In this document: positions 5,364 to 5,416 of the stretch, in pieces
Position numbering within the stretch: the first letter of the stretch is position 1
Layout: every line of letters starts with the position of its first letter
Assembly (NCBI GenBank): GCA_029267645.1
Contig: JAJUIM010000146.1
Span: 1-5,416 of the forward strand
DNA: 5,416 nucleotides
Direction of reading: 5' to 3'
Origin: Microbacterium sp.
GTDB lineage: Bacteria; Actinomycetota; Actinomycetes; Actinomycetales; Microbacteriaceae
Program-made: the position numbers and the translations under genes
Notes under the pieces: model-generated
What the model was told of the DNA's origin: nothing
Database searches by the model: none
What the model saw: the letters and a program-made list of their open reading frames with translations, nothing else

Positions 5364-5410
5364 GCGGGCGGGTGGGCGGATCCCGTGTGCGGGCGGGTGG
5401 GGTGCTGGGG
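5364..5410 (+). repeat. G-tract cluster with a 13-bp direct repeat, potential G-quadruplex
   Basis: GCGGGCGGGTGGG occurs at 5364-5376 and again at 5389-5401, 25 bp apart. From 5391 to 5410 four runs of at least three G are separated by loops of 1, 1 and 4 nt, which satisfies the usual G-quadruplex rule. Three further G-runs lie at 5366-5376. The cluster is immediately upstream of the menA -10, on the template strand side. No gene is seen in the final bases of the window. Confidence 0.5.
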
Positions 5411-5416
5411 CCGGCA

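Noticed and set aside
1..5416. Search for tRNA/rRNA genes, CRISPR repeats, insertion sequences, toxin-antitoxin or defence genes
   Set aside because: No cloverleaf, regularly spaced repeats, transposase motifs or terminal inverted repeats were seen by eye, and almost the whole window is filled by ordinary genes.

Overview
This window looks like chromosomal DNA from a high-GC Gram-positive bacterium (Actinomycetota), most plausibly a member of the Microbacteriaceae or a near relative. The signs are very high GC with strong G/C preference at third codon positions, a DUF4229-family gene beside a MenA prenyltransferase (a neighbourhood I recall from Actinomycetota), GTG and TTG starts, and start codons placed directly after a TANNNT -10 hexamer. 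The lineage is inferred from gene content and style, not from a marker gene.

Layout, left to right: (1) 1-64 is a short stretch with two inverted repeats downstream of the first gene. (2) 65-763 on the minus strand is a GntR/FCD-type regulator. (3) The divergent intergenic region up to 997 holds a perfect 19-bp palindrome, a GntR-style 8-bp palindrome and a direct repeat, and is the likely control region. (4) 998-4081 on the plus strand is a tightly packed four-gene ABC importer operon: lipoprotein binding protein, two permeases and an ATPase. Its best match is the ectoine/hydroxyectoine uptake system EhuB-EhuC-EhuD-EhuA. (5) 4104-4436 on the plus strand is a small two-helix DUF4229 membrane protein. 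(6) 4392-5348 on the minus strand is menA, converging on and overlapping the DUF4229 gene by 45 bp. (7) 5349-5416 holds the menA promoter region and a G-tract cluster.

How the parts work together: the binding protein captures a compatible solute outside the cell, the EhuC/EhuD permease pair forms the channel, and EhuA powers uptake. The divergent regulator probably controls this operon, and perhaps itself, through the shared intergenic region. No ectoine synthesis or breakdown gene lies in the window, so it does not show whether the solute serves as an osmoprotectant or as food. The right-hand part belongs to menaquinone synthesis and is probably unrelated in function.

I see no mobile element, CRISPR array, tRNA or rRNA, and no clear sign of an undescribed system. 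The points most worth checking are the operator region, the apparent loss of half of the FCD metal site in the regulator, a missing aromatic residue in the predicted ectoine cage, and the matching leaderless-type promoters of the DUF4229 gene and menA.
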